Part shown: piece by piece, positions 1-8,938 of the stretch
Position numbering within the stretch: position 1 is the stretch's first letter
Layout of the letters: each line of letters starts with the position of its first letter
Assembly: GCF_008693075.1 (NCBI RefSeq)
Contig: NZ_VXKJ01000048.1
Location: 62,001-126,000 of the forward strand
Source of the DNA: Corynebacterium phocae
GTDB lineage: Bacteria > Actinomycetota > Actinomycetes > Mycobacteriales > Mycobacteriaceae
Length of the DNA stretch: 64,000 nt
Direction of reading: 5' to 3'
Made by a program: the position numbers and the translations under genes
The notes under the pieces: generated by a model
What the model saw: only the letters and a program-made list of their open reading frames with translations
The model's database searches: none
Told to the model about the DNA's origin: nothing

Positions 1-163
1 ATAAACTAACTATCTCGATGGTGAGGAGCATCACGCCTTTGATGAATTGCTTCCGGGCTAGGTTACCCAGACCAAAGACGAATAGTGACAACTTGGTGAA
101 CAGGTCACCGTCGCTCCACGCTTGCCCAATTTTAAACTCGGCTTCTTGGCCGCGGTGTTTCAT
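1..163 (-). CDS. Sugar ABC transporter permease, MalF-like, N-terminal fragment
   Basis: Partial gene running off the left edge. From the ATG at 163 the minus strand encodes 54 residues beginning MKHRGQEAEF, with a hydrophobic stretch near FIKGVMLLTIEIVSL that looks like the first membrane helix of a MalF-type permease. An AGGAGA ribosome site lies 7-13 nt upstream of the ATG. It follows the binding-protein gene on the same strand with a terminator-like hairpin between, which fits the binding protein being made in excess. In corynebacteria the equivalent gene belongs to a maltose/trehalose importer (MusF-like). Family inferred from N-terminus and neighbours only. Confidence 0.75.
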   Translation of the reverse strand, partial: MKHRGQEAEFKIGQAWSDGDLFTKLSLFVFGLGNLARKQFIKGVMLLTIEIVSL

Positions 164-259
164 TGGTGGTTCTCCTTGTGAAGGACTTGGGGTGCAGGAC
201 TTGAGATGCACGATGTGCGGATTTCGCTGACGCGGGATAAGAGGATAAGGGTTTGGTAG

Positions 260-304
260 AAAAAGCCCCGAAGTCTCCGGTGAAAATCAGAGCGCTTCGG
301 GGCT
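260..304 (-). terminator. Intrinsic terminator/attenuator after the sugar-binding protein gene
   Basis: Ten-base arms AGCCCCGAAG (264-273) and CTTCGGGGCT (295-304) enclose a 21-nt loop; on the minus strand the stem is followed by TTTTT. It lies between the binding-protein stop and the permease start, so it can end most transcripts after the binding protein and leave partial read-through into the permease. Confidence 0.8.
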
Positions 305-356
305 AGTAATGGAGCCTTTGCTAGCTACCAACTACTTTCTGAGAAAACCTACAGCT

Positions 357-1589
357 CTATTTGTAAGCGGAGAACCAAGCCTTGGTCTTCTCAACTGCGT
401 TTTCCTTGGTTACCTCACCGTTAACCAGGGCCTTACCAAAGTTTTCTGCTGGCTCCCAGAAATCGCTCATAGCCTTGAAGGTTGGCTGCAAGATGGAGGC
501 GTTGGCAACCGTGTCAAACAGAGCCACCGCTACTGGGTCAGAGGAAATATCCGCGTCATCAGCCAGGGTCTTGTCAGAAGGAATGACGCCGTTGAGCTCA
601 AAGTGAGACTTCTGGGATTCACTGGAGGCCAGGAACTGGGCAAACTTAGCTGCCGCAACCTGGTGCTCAGAGTTAGGGTTGTACGCCACGGCCTTGGAGC
701 CGGAGAAGGCCTTCATCTGAACCTCTTCACCGTCTAGGTTGTAGACCGGCGGGGCCGCAACTGCGTAATCATCACCCAAGGCTTCCTTGGCAGCCTTGGC
801 GTCCCAAGCACCGGAGAACACAACGTCCACGGAGCCGTTAGCCAAGCCGCCTAGACCGGAGCCGTCAGCGTCATCAATGAAATTGGGGTTAGCTGCGACG
901 TCAGCCAGGTACTTGGTGACTGCGTCCGCCTTAGCGCCAGGTTCAATTCCGGCGGATTCATCAAGGCCGTCAGCACCAAAGAACTCGGTGCCGGCACCGG
1001 CGTAGAAAGAGGAGATGTACCAGGAGTTAGACAGAGGGAAGGACACCTTGGCCTTTTCCAGCATGGTGTCAAAGCTCTTGACGTCTTCCTCAGAAAGCTT
1101 GGACTTGTTGTAGTACATGAACCAGGTGTTTGGCTCGTAAGGCAGGCCGTAGACTTCCCCGTCCGTGCCGGTAACGGAGTCAATCAGTGGCTGCTCAGCC
1201 TGTTGCTGAATCTGTTCCTTACCTTCGTCGGAGAGCGCACCAATGGCGTTGGCGTCCTTCAGGGCCCCTAGCTGGTCATTGGCAAACAGGTACACGTCCG
1301 CAGCGGCGGATGGGTCTTGAGTGACGGTGATACCCGCATCAGCGGGGGAAACCACGGAGTTTTTCCACGTGATATCCATGTCCGGGTTGGCCTCTTCGAA
1401 CGCCTTTTCCTGAGTCTGCAGCCAGGCGCTGTCATCGGTCTGCTCTTCCTGGGAGGTCCAGACCGTTAAGGTTACGGCCCCGTCAGCTCCGCCAGCGGAG
1501 CTGGAGGATTCATCACCGGAGCACGCCACCAGACTGGATGAGCCCAGAACAACAGCGAGCACTGCTGCAAAGGCCTTACGAGTGTTCAT
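357..1589 (-). CDS. Maltose/maltodextrin-type ABC transporter substrate-binding lipoprotein
   Basis: About 410 residues. The N-terminus MNTRKAFAAVLAVVLGSSSLVACSG is a lipoprotein signal with lipobox L-V-A-C, so the mature protein should be anchored outside the membrane through that cysteine. The body has cluster-1 extracellular solute-binding features (LTVWTSQEEQ near the start, ANPDMDITWKN, then PYEPNTWFMYYNKSKL). It should deliver an oligosaccharide, probably maltodextrin or trehalose-like, to the permease encoded downstream; the ATPase is probably the MsiK-type gene at 7178-8269. A GTG directly precedes the ATG at 1589, so the start may be one codon longer. No strong Shine-Dalgarno is visible. 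The substrate is inferred from the glucan-degrading neighbours. Confidence 0.88.
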   Translation of the reverse strand: MNTRKAFAAVLAVVLGSSSLVACSGDESSSSAGGADGAVTLTVWTSQEEQTDDSAWLQTQEKAFEEANPDMDITWKNSVVSPADAGITVTQDPSAAADVYLFANDQLGALKDANAIGALSDEGKEQIQQQAEQPLIDSVTGTDGEVYGLPYEPNTWFMYYNKSKLSEEDVKSFDTMLEKAKVSFPLSNSWYISSFYAGAGTEFFGADGLDESAGIEPGAKADAVTKYLADVAANPNFIDDADGSGLGGLANGSVDVVFSGAWDAKAAKEALGDDYAVAAPPVYNLDGEEVQMKAFSGSKAVAYNPNSEHQVAAAKFAQFLASSESQKSHFELNGVIPSDKTLADDADISSDPVAVALFDTVANASILQPTFKAMSDFWEPAENFGKALVNGEVTKENAVEKTKAWFSAYK

Positions 1590-1592
1590 CAC

Positions 1593-2064
1593 TGTACAAA
1601 CACCACTTTCTTATAGAAGATTGTTCCCAATCAAGCGTTCTTGAAAGAGATTGCGGAAATATATTGGGCTTATACCAAGAGCTGAGGAGAAGTGTGTACT
1701 TTTCCTACCAACCTTTATAGAAGCTCACTACAGATATCTAAACACAGTCATTAAACCCAACAAAGACTGCCAACTGTGCCCGAAGCCACAAAAAGGCCGT
1801 TTACCTTTAGTTAACCTCAGCGATGACCGCAGGCAATGAAAAATATCACAAAATTTGCCACTAAATACCCCAATCACGCCCAAAAACCCGCCCTCCAACG
1901 CCCCTAGACGGGGGGAAGATCCGATCTTTCCTCACCGCCCGCAACAAGAAGCCCGGGGCGCGTGCGCCCTCCCAGCCCCGCGCCTGCCGCCGCCCGCACC
2001 TGAGACGACGCTCCCCCACCTACCGGCCCGGCGCCGCCGCCTCCGGTTGTTAGACTTGACGGCT
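1593..2064. promoter_or_regulatory. Divergent regulatory region, binding protein / alpha-glucosidase
   Basis: A 472-bp non-coding stretch between two divergent carbohydrate genes. It is AT-rich from about 1593 to 1860 and very GC-rich from 1900 to 2050. An imperfect inverted repeat TCAAG-N4-CTTGA at 1631-1644, upstream of the binding-protein start, resembles a half-conserved LacI-family operator. A TAGACT box at 2051-2056 lies 8 nt before the alpha-glucosidase ATG and fits a -10 element for a leaderless transcript. An open frame extends upstream of 2065 but is low-complexity and unlike the family. Confidence 0.45.
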
Positions 2065-3624
2065 ATGGACAAAGCACAATGGCTCGAACGTGCCACCTTC
2101 TATCAGATATACCCACAATCTTTTTATGACTCCAACGGTGACGGCATAGGTGACCTGGACGGAATTACCGCCAAACTCCCCTACCTCAAAAACCTGGGCA
2201 TAGAAGGCATATGGCTCAATCCCATCTTTGACTCCCCGTTTTTGGACGCGGGCTACGATGTCCGCGACTACTACACCATTGCCACCAGGTACGGTGACCA
2301 AGAAAGCCTCCAGCGGCTGGTACACGCCTGCCACTCCCACGGAATCCGGCTACTTTTGGACCTGGTACCAGGTCACAGCAGTGACCAAAACCCATGGTTC
2401 CAGCAGTCCCAGCAACCGGACACAAACAGCCACTCGGACCGCTATATCTGGACCGATAGCTGGTTTGGTGACGCCGATGGCCTGTCCTTTGTGGCAGGGG
2501 TGGCCCCACGCGATGGTTGCTACGTGGTGAACTTCTTTCATTCCCAACCCGCCCTCAACTACGGTTTCGGGCAGCCCCGGCGCGCCTGGCAACACACCCC
2601 CGCCGCCGCCGGACCCCGGGCCAACCGCGCCCAGATGGTTGACATCATCCGCTTTTGGCTCTCCCAAGGAGTTGACGGCTTCCGCGTGGATATGGCCGAC
2701 TCATTGGTCAAACGTGATCCGGGCAAGCAGGAAACCATCAAGACTTGGCAGGACATCCTAGGGCAAGTCCGCACTGAATTCCCAGACGCCATCTTCGTCT
2801 CTGAGTGGGGAAACCCAGACCAGGCCCTGGCTGCAGGCTTTGACATGGATTTCTATCTGGATTGGCCGGGCAACGGATATAACCAATTGGTGCGGGGCCC
2901 GGAACCGTTCTTCGCGGCGGCATCGGCCCGCAGCGCAGCTGACTTCGCGGCGCAATATCTACCGCACTACCGCGCCAGCACGGAGTTTTCCGGCGGGCAT
3001 TTTTCCCTCATCTCCGGCAACCATGACTGCACCCGCCTTGCCCACCATCTAAACCCCACTGAACGCCCCCTCTTCTTCCTGTTCCTCCTAACCATGCCCG
3101 GTGTGCCGTTCATCTACTACGGTGATGAAATTGGCATGACGTGGCACGACCTCCCCACGCTGGAAGGCGGGTACACCCGCACGGGCTCACGAACGCCCAT
3201 GCAATGGTCCGCCGGCCCCCAATCCGGGTTCAGCGCCGCCACTGACACCTACCTTCCCGCCTTTGCAGACACCAGCGTGGCCGCACAGGAAGGCGACCCG
3301 CAATCGCTACTCCACTTCGTACGCGAACTCATCGCGCTGCGGCGCGAGCTGCCCGAGCTGCACGCCTCTGCGGCCTTCGAGATGTGCTTGGATGACAACC
3401 ACCCGCGGGTGCTGCGCTACCGGCGCGGCGAGCTGGAAGTCATCATCAACTGCTCCACCCGGGACATCGAGGTCCAGGCAGCCCAGGTTCTATTTGCTAC
3501 CGGGCAAGTCCACGATCCGGGGCTGGGCGCGGAGTCCGCGGGGTCCTCCCCGGCGCAGCCGGACTCCGGTTCCACGCGGGCTTTCCGGGTGGCACCGCTC
3601 AGCGGTGCCGTCCTCCGGCACTAG
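2065..3624 (+). CDS. GH13 alpha-glucosidase / oligo-1,6-glucosidase
   Basis: 519 residues, cytoplasmic (no signal peptide). It should hydrolyse alpha-glucosidic bonds of imported malto- or isomalto-oligosaccharides. GH13 signatures are clear: N-terminal FYQIYPQSFYDSNGDGIGDL with the calcium loop, DLVPGHSS, GFRVDM with nucleophile Asp209, FVSEWGNP with acid/base Glu247, and SGNHD with stabiliser Asp321. The open frame reaches back to 1855, but the ATG at 2065 gives the family's normal N-terminus. A TAGACT box 8 nt upstream and no ribosome site suggest a leaderless mRNA. It is convergent with the pullulanase gene, 26 bp away. Trehalose synthase-like or sucrose-specific relatives cannot be excluded. 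Confidence 0.9.
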   Translation: MDKAQWLERATFYQIYPQSFYDSNGDGIGDLDGITAKLPYLKNLGIEGIWLNPIFDSPFLDAGYDVRDYYTIATRYGDQESLQRLVHACHSHGIRLLLDLVPGHSSDQNPWFQQSQQPDTNSHSDRYIWTDSWFGDADGLSFVAGVAPRDGCYVVNFFHSQPALNYGFGQPRRAWQHTPAAAGPRANRAQMVDIIRFWLSQGVDGFRVDMADSLVKRDPGKQETIKTWQDILGQVRTEFPDAIFVSEWGNPDQALAAGFDMDFYLDWPGNGYNQLVRGPEPFFAAASARSAADFAAQYLPHYRASTEFSGGHFSLISGNHDCTRLAHHLNPTERPLFFLFLLTMPGVPFIYYGDEIGMTWHDLPTLEGGYTRTGSRTPMQWSAGPQSGFSAATDTYLPAFADTSVAAQEGDPQSLLHFVRELIALRRELPELHASAAFEMCLDDNHPRVLRYRRGELEVIINCSTRDIEVQAAQVLFATGQVHDPGLGAESAGSSPAQPDSGSTRAFRVAPLSGAVLRH

Positions 3625-3650
3625 CTCACCGCGGGCCGGCGCCCGGTTTC

Positions 3651-5459
3651 CTAGCCCAGATACTCCAGCACCGTGGCCTCAAGCGGGGCCACGACAAACT
3701 CAAAGTCCAACCTGATGGTCTCCGGGTCATGGAACACCGTGCGGTTATTGACATGGACGCGGTAGTTTCCCGCCTCCACGGGGTGCGCCCAGTGGCTCTT
3801 GTCCCCGTTGATGAGCACTAGGGCGTGCCGGTTGGGGCCAAAAGCGTTCTGTACGCGGAAGCTCAGCCGCTGCCCCTGGGCAAAAACCACCTCGCGCGGC
3901 CAACCGGCCTCCCTGGTCCACGGGTACTTCTTGCGCAGGACATTGAGGTTGCCCACCAGCGCGACCTCATAATCAAATCGCTGCGCGCGGTCATAATCGA
4001 AGGCGTTGATACTATCGGGGCTGTTATAGGAGTTTTCCTCCCCCTTCTTTGTCCGCAGGAACTCCTGCCCGGCGTGGAGGAAAAGGATTCCCGGGGTGAA
4101 ATATTGGGTAAAGGTAGCCAGCGTGTGTCGCTTGGAAATCTCCGCGATGGTGGCGCGGCGCAGGCCCTTGGTCCCCCGCAACTTATCAAACATGGTCCAG
4201 TTGTCATGGGCCTCGTTGTAGATGACCGACTGGGAGGGATTAGGCGGGTTCATGGCGTTGTGCAGACGGTTAGCGTCCAAAGACTTGGAACCAGATACAA
4301 ACCCCGGGTTAGACAAGAGGAAGTTATCTCCCTTGAGGCTGTCGCGGTAGTAGTCGTTGAACATGGCTATCCCGGGCATCAGCGCGGCGTTACCCTGATG
4401 CGCCCCCTGAACGCCCCCGGGATGGTTGCCCATCTCCCAGCCTTCCCCGATTACCACAATCCCCGGATCAATAGCGTCCAGCGCTTGCCGCACAGCGTTC
4501 ATGGTTTCCACATCATGGATCCCCATCAGGTCAAAGCGGAACCCGTCAAGACCAAAGGTGGTGGCCCAGTACACCACGGAGTCAACAATGAATTTACGCA
4601 TCATGGACTTCTCCGAAGCGGTTTCATTGCCGCAACCAGTGGCGTTGTGTAAGCGCCCACGTGAATCCGTGCGGAAGAAGTAGCCCGGGACAGTATTTTC
4701 AAAGCAGTGGCTGGCGGCGTCATACACGTGGTTGTACACCACGTCCATCACCACGCGCAGCCCCCGGGAGTGCAAGGCATCCACCAAAGCCTTGAACTCC
4801 CTAATGCGGGCGGCCGGGTCTGAGGGATCGGTGGAATAGGAACCTTCTGGGGCGTTGTAGTTTACCGGGTCATAACCCCAGTTGTACTGCGCATCAAAGC
4901 TCAAATCCCCAGTCTCATCCACACTGCCAAAGTCATAGACGGGCAGGAGCTGAACGTGGGTGCAACCCAAGTTGGCCAGGTAGTCCAGCCCGGAGAGGTT
5001 TCCCTTATCCGTGCGCGTGCCCGGCTCAGTAAGACCCAGGAACTTACCCTTGTTGCTAATTCCGTTGTTGGCGGAAATGGTCAAGTCACGAACGTGGGCC
5101 TCGTAGATAATCGCGTCAGTTGGCGGACCAAAGCTAGGCATGCGCTCTGCTGGACCAATCACCCGGTCAATCCCTATAACCACGCCGCAACGCCCGTTGG
5201 CGGTGACGCTTCGAGCATAAGGATCCACCGCGGTGGTTGTACGGCCATCCGAGAAGGTGAGCTGGTAAGTGTATTCAGCCAGGTGCATATCACCTTCTAC
5301 GGAAGTCTCCCACTGGCCCTCCCCGCCTTTTACTAGCGGGTACTTCTTGCCTGCCAGTTGCAGGATAACCTCTTGCGCGGTGGGCGCCCACAAGCGAAAG
5401 GTAGTGGCTTCGGGGGTGTAGATGGCTCCAAGTTCACCGTCGAAATGGGGATAAGACAT
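3651..5459 (-). CDS. pulA: Type I pullulanase (GH13_14)
   Basis: 602 residues from the ATG at 5459. Cleaves alpha-1,6 branch points in pullulan, glycogen or limit dextrins. The diagnostic pullulanase motif YNWGYDP is at residues 192-198, followed by DVVYNH, DGFRFD with nucleophile Asp310, VIGEGWE with acid/base Glu339 and NEAHDN. The first ~100 residues form an N-terminal CBM48-like beta domain (LGAIYTPEATTFRLWAPTA). No signal peptide, so it acts inside the cell. An AGGAGAG ribosome site precedes the ATG at a rather long spacing; an in-frame TTG at 5525 is possible. It fits with the alpha-glucosidase and importer in one glucan-use locus. Confidence 0.93.
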   Translation of the reverse strand: MSYPHFDGELGAIYTPEATTFRLWAPTAQEVILQLAGKKYPLVKGGEGQWETSVEGDMHLAEYTYQLTFSDGRTTTAVDPYARSVTANGRCGVVIGIDRVIGPAERMPSFGPPTDAIIYEAHVRDLTISANNGISNKGKFLGLTEPGTRTDKGNLSGLDYLANLGCTHVQLLPVYDFGSVDETGDLSFDAQYNWGYDPVNYNAPEGSYSTDPSDPAARIREFKALVDALHSRGLRVVMDVVYNHVYDAASHCFENTVPGYFFRTDSRGRLHNATGCGNETASEKSMMRKFIVDSVVYWATTFGLDGFRFDLMGIHDVETMNAVRQALDAIDPGIVVIGEGWEMGNHPGGVQGAHQGNAALMPGIAMFNDYYRDSLKGDNFLLSNPGFVSGSKSLDANRLHNAMNPPNPSQSVIYNEAHDNWTMFDKLRGTKGLRRATIAEISKRHTLATFTQYFTPGILFLHAGQEFLRTKKGEENSYNSPDSINAFDYDRAQRFDYEVALVGNLNVLRKKYPWTREAGWPREVVFAQGQRLSFRVQNAFGPNRHALVLINGDKSHWAHPVEAGNYRVHVNNRTVFHDPETIRLDFEFVVAPLEATVLEYLG

Positions 5460-5592
5460 GGGCGGAAAAAGCTCTCCTTTTAGAAAAATATGGGGGTCAG
5501 AAAATCTGTCCAGAAGGCGCAACAATTCACAGGCTATAGCCCGCGCCCACCGGTAGACAACATGGTGAAACTAGCGGATGGATCCACCAACC

Positions 5593-6894
5593 TTAATTAT
5601 CAAGAAAATCCAGGTCATCTGCCAGTCCACCGTCTAGATCACTTTCTTCACTGTTCGGGTGGACAATGAGAACCTTTTCATCCCGGTGACTGGGCAGCAC
5701 CTTGTGATAGTAGGAGGTGGCAGCCTCCTCGATTGGTACGGCACGGGCGTTTTCTTGGCTGAGGAAATACCGGTGGTCCAGGATCTCGTGGAAAATCTGC
5801 GGAGGCTCAAGCTTATCAATCAGCTCCGGCGGGATGGCCTGCACCGTGGGCAAGTATTCCTCGTTATACCACGCACGGGCAGCCTGCTGGATGGGCAAAT
5901 CCGCCTGGTAATGCCGGATTTCAGACAGGAAACGGCGGGCTTGTTGTTCTTCAACATCCATCCCCAACAAGCTCACAATAAGGTTGCGATGATGGCCCGC
6001 GTCTACAATCTTGGGCTTGGCCGTAATCATCCCCGAAGCCCCGGAGGACAACCGCAGCTCCCCAATATCAAACCCCATCTCCGCCAGCTTTTCCACCCGC
6101 TCCTTAACCCGCCAGTACTCCGCCGCCGGAACCTCAAACTCCTCCGTCAGCTGCGCCCACAGATCCACGTAGTAGGTTTCAATGGAGTTGCCCAGCGCAA
6201 TCGGGTCTATTTCCGGGTCCAGAGTCCCGCCTGAAGACAAATCCATCAACTCCCCAATGACGTTAACGCGGGCAATTTCCACGTCATACAAACGGCGGTT
6301 CCGGGAAAGCTCCGGCTGGAATTCACCCGTCTCCGCGTCCACTAGGTAGGCAGAAAAAGTATCCGCATCCCGCCTAAACAGCGTATTGGACAAGGAAACA
6401 TCCCCCCAATAAAAGTTGAGAAGATGCAGCCTCACCAGCAAGATAGCCAGTGCGCGGATGAGCTTGTCCGCCATGGCAGGCTCCAGCTTCTGGGAGAAAA
6501 TTTCCCGGTACGGCAGGGAGAACCTCAGATGCTCGGTTACCAGCGCGGCCGTGAGGACCTCCCACTCCGGGGACCGGCGCCCCGTAATCACCGCGATGGG
6601 GGTCACGGCCGGCGCTTTGACCCGGCGCAGCTCACGCAACATAGCGTATTCGTGGTGCGCGGTCTTGCGGCCAATCTCCTTAATAGCCGCGATGATCCCG
6701 CCCGTGGGGGACATCGTGGCAAAGTCAGTGCCAGTTGCGTCCCCCAGATGCACAAACCTCACCACGTGCCGGGAAATACCCCGCGGCAGCCTGACCACCA
6801 CGTCATCCCCCCACTTATCCAAGGGCGTAGACCAAGGCAACGGCAAAAGACTAGGCGCGTAGGCGCTACCGTCTATATTCATGGAGTTTGTCAT
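5593..6894 (-). CDS. DUF4032 domain protein, kinase-like fold
   Basis: 433 residues from the ATG at 6894. I recognise the DUF4032 type (often filed with LPS/Kdo kinase-like proteins): a basic N-terminal half with KEIGRKTAHHEYAMLREL and a kinase-like loop LLNFYWGDVSLSNTLFRR, in which the aspartate after W-G and the asparagine of S-N-T resemble the catalytic loop of small-molecule kinases, then LVDAETGEF like a metal-binding D-x-E. Substrate unknown. It lies between the MsiK-type ATPase and pullulanase genes, as in other corynebacterial sugar-uptake loci. AAGGAAAGG about 12 nt upstream supports this start; the frame stays open to 6981. A strong hairpin at 6948-6986 sits in its leader. Confidence 0.75.
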   Translation of the reverse strand: MTNSMNIDGSAYAPSLLPLPWSTPLDKWGDDVVVRLPRGISRHVVRFVHLGDATGTDFATMSPTGGIIAAIKEIGRKTAHHEYAMLRELRRVKAPAVTPIAVITGRRSPEWEVLTAALVTEHLRFSLPYREIFSQKLEPAMADKLIRALAILLVRLHLLNFYWGDVSLSNTLFRRDADTFSAYLVDAETGEFQPELSRNRRLYDVEIARVNVIGELMDLSSGGTLDPEIDPIALGNSIETYYVDLWAQLTEEFEVPAAEYWRVKERVEKLAEMGFDIGELRLSSGASGMITAKPKIVDAGHHRNLIVSLLGMDVEEQQARRFLSEIRHYQADLPIQQAARAWYNEEYLPTVQAIPPELIDKLEPPQIFHEILDHRYFLSQENARAVPIEEAATSYYHKVLPSHRDEKVLIVHPNSEESDLDGGLADDLDFLDN

Positions 6895-6947
6895 GGCGTG
6901 ATCCGACCTTTCCTTGTCCAACAGCATCCAACAGCTGAACTTCTCTT

Positions 6948-6986
6948 CCCCTTTGGGCAGTAACGCAAAGCGCTGCCCCAAAGGGG
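6948..6986. promoter_or_regulatory. Strong hairpin in the leader of the DUF4032 gene
   Basis: CCCCTTTGGGCAG (6948-6960) and CTGCCCCAAAGGGG (6973-6986) form a 13-14 bp stem with a 12-nt loop. On the plus strand it is followed by TTTT, so it looks like a rightward terminator although no rightward gene precedes it; on the minus strand it lies about 54 nt before the DUF4032 ATG and could be a processing or attenuation site after the ATPase gene. Function inferred. Confidence 0.5.
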
Positions 6987-7040
6987 TTTTCTCCTAGCTT
7001 GCCCGCGTAGCGCGCAACTTCCAAACCCCCTCCTTACACG

Positions 7041-7078
7041 CCACAGCCGGCCTGTGGCGGGTTACACCACAAGCCGGC
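7041..7078. promoter_or_regulatory. Overlapping inverted repeats downstream of the MsiK-type gene
   Basis: CCACAGCCGGCCTGTGG (7041-7057) can fold on itself, and GCCGGC-N2-GTGG (7046-7057) can instead pair with CCAC-N2-GCCGGC (7067-7078). The two hairpins exclude one another. They lie 100 bp after the ATPase stop in the 7.0-7.18 kb gap; no T-run follows. Possible transcript-end or processing structure. Confidence 0.35.
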
Positions 7079-7177
7079 AGGGCCTTAAAAGGGAGGAGCC
7101 AAAGGCGTGAGCCAACGTGGCCCCGGGCAGAATAACCAGACGGGCAGTTGGCAGTATGCCACCCTAGCCAGGCACAG

Positions 7178-8269
7178 TTAAGGCAGGCGGAGCCCGGACT
7201 TAGCCGCAAAGTTGTGCTGGCCTTCGGGCTTGACGCGGACGTGGATGGTGGTGCCACGGTCCGGGGCCACGTTCGGGGCGGCGCGGATAACCAGCGGTTT
7301 GTTCTCCGCGCCCTCAATATTGCCGTAGAGGAAGGAGTCCGAACCCAGCTCCTCCACGAACTCAAGGGTCACTGGGATGGTGTCACCGGCGGAGGCGTCA
7401 ACAAGCTCCAGCGCCTCCGGGCGGAAGCCAATGGTAATGCGCCCCTCATCTTCAGCGGAGACAGCAGCCAGCGTTTCAGGAGCCACCGGGATACGAGCTT
7501 GGCCGATGGTTGCCACATCACCTTCCAGCTTGCAATCAAGAATGTTCATGGCGGGGGAACCAATAAAGCCCGCAACAAAGACGTTGGCTGGGTTGTCGTA
7601 GAGCTCACGTGGCGTACCCACCTGCTGCAGGAAGCCGCCGTTAAGCACGGCAATACGGTCGCCCATAGTCAGCGCCTCAGTCTGGTCGTGCGTAACGTAG
7701 AGGGTGGTAACCCCCAGCTTGCGCTGCAGGGCAGCAATCTGGGTACGGGTTTGCACACGCAATTTAGCATCCAGGTTAGACAGAGGCTCATCCATCAGGA
7801 ATACCTGCGGGTTCCGCACGATGGCGCGGCCCATAGCCACGCGCTGGCGCTGACCACCAGACAGGGCCTTCGGTTTACGCTCCAGGAACTCGGTAAGGTC
7901 CAGGGTGCGCGCAGCCTCTTCCACACGGCGGTTGATTTCCGCCTTGTCCATCCCGGCAATCTTTAGAGCAAAGCCCATGTTTTCCCGAACGCTCATGTGC
8001 GGGTAGAGCGCGTAGTTCTGGAACACCATGGCAATGTCGCGTTCTTTGGGAGCGGCCGTGGTGACGTCGCGGTCACCGATGTAGATATTTCCCTCCGTGA
8101 CATCCTCCAGGCCAGCAAGCATACGCAGGGTAGTGGATTTACCACAGCCGGAAGGACCAACCAGAACCAGGAATTCGCCGTCCGCGATCTCAAGGTCAAA
8201 CTTGTTGACTGTGGGCGCTTTCGCGCCGGGGTAGGTCAGGGAAACTTGATCAAAAGTTACTGATGCCAT
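7178..8269 (-). CDS. msiK: Multi-sugar ABC importer ATPase, MsiK/UgpC/MusK type
   Basis: 363 residues. Cytoplasmic ATPase that energises CUT1 sugar importers. Walker A GPSGCGKS is at 38-45, Q-loop near VFQNYALYP, signature LSGGQ at 136-140, Walker B VFLMDE at 156-161, then a C-terminal TOBE/OB regulatory domain (residues ~240-363). This is the usual length for the family, whose members can serve several importers. AAAGGAAG lies 6-13 nt before the ATG. It probably partners the binding protein and permease at the left end of the window, though glucan-degrading genes are interposed. Confidence 0.92.
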   Translation of the reverse strand: MASVTFDQVSLTYPGAKAPTVNKFDLEIADGEFLVLVGPSGCGKSTTLRMLAGLEDVTEGNIYIGDRDVTTAAPKERDIAMVFQNYALYPHMSVRENMGFALKIAGMDKAEINRRVEEAARTLDLTEFLERKPKALSGGQRQRVAMGRAIVRNPQVFLMDEPLSNLDAKLRVQTRTQIAALQRKLGVTTLYVTHDQTEALTMGDRIAVLNGGFLQQVGTPRELYDNPANVFVAGFIGSPAMNILDCKLEGDVATIGQARIPVAPETLAAVSAEDEGRITIGFRPEALELVDASAGDTIPVTLEFVEELGSDSFLYGNIEGAENKPLVIRAAPNVAPDRGTTIHVRVKPEGQHNFAAKSGLRLP

Positions 8270-8386
8270 GATGGCTTCCTTTCATCGGCAGGTACGTGCC
8301 GAACGATCCGAGTGAAGAAGTAAGCAAGAGCCCAATCTAGGCCCCTCGCCAAAAATACCACTTTTTTACGGAAGGTAGGTCACTTT

Positions 8387-8938
8387 TTAGAGGCGAATGT
8401 GAGAAAGCACATTAGGCCGGCGGAGCCGCCACACTTTCGGGGGGTTACTGCCCGAGCCGATAAGTAAATCAGGAACCACGCCCTCCCGCGCCCAGCGCGC
8501 AAAGTGCTCTTTTTCCTGCCTGGCCCACATCTGCCAGAACTCCCCGTAGTTGTCCTCCGCGTCCCGGTCAAAGGCACGGCGCTGCCGCAGCCTAGCCGGT
8601 GCGTCAATCACCACTGACACCACTGCCCCACGGGCAGCAGCAGCACGCAGAGAACCCGCGGACAACGCCCCCACACCCTCCACAATGAGGTCTTCACCGG
8701 GGTCTAGCGCCACCCACTGCCCGGGCCGGTCATTTTCCCAGTCCCAACGGCGGTAACCAGGCAAGTGCCCCGCCAACACAGAGTCCGCGACCTGCCGGGA
8801 GGCCGCAGCCAAGCCGGACCACCCCGGATAGAAGTCATCAAGGTGCACCACGCGGGCACCCAGCCGGCTGGCTAAGTCCCCCGCCAAGGTGGTTTTGCCC
8901 GAGCCGGAAGGCCCATCAATTAAGACCGTGAGCGTCAC
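8387..8938 (-). CDS. P-loop kinase, uridine-kinase-like
   Basis: 183 residues from the GTG at 8938, whose GTGA overlaps the EcfT stop codon, so translation is coupled. Walker A GPSGSGKTT is at residues 7-15, then VVHLDDFYPGW, a substrate-site motif like that of uridine/pantothenate-type kinases (D-D-F-Y), and a lid-like arginine stretch RLRQRRAFDRD. Substrate is not evident. Its coupling to a thiamine-precursor transporter suggests a role near that pathway, but similar genes are usually annotated simply as ATP-binding protein. The frame stays open to 9022, but that extension overlaps ecfT and lacks a ribosome site. Confidence 0.72.
   Translation of the reverse strand: MTLTVLIDGPSGSGKTTLAGDLASRLGARVVHLDDFYPGWSGLAAASRQVADSVLAGHLPGYRRWDWENDRPGQWVALDPGEDLIVEGVGALSAGSLRAAAARGAVVSVVIDAPARLRQRRAFDRDAEDNYGEFWQMWARQEKEHFARWAREGVVPDLLIGSGSNPPKVWRLRRPNVLSHIRL

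Noticed and set aside
1855..2064. N-terminal extension of the alpha-glucosidase
   Set aside because: The extra 70 residues are Pro/Arg-rich and lack family likeness; the ATG at 2065 with its own -10 box gives the normal GH13 start.
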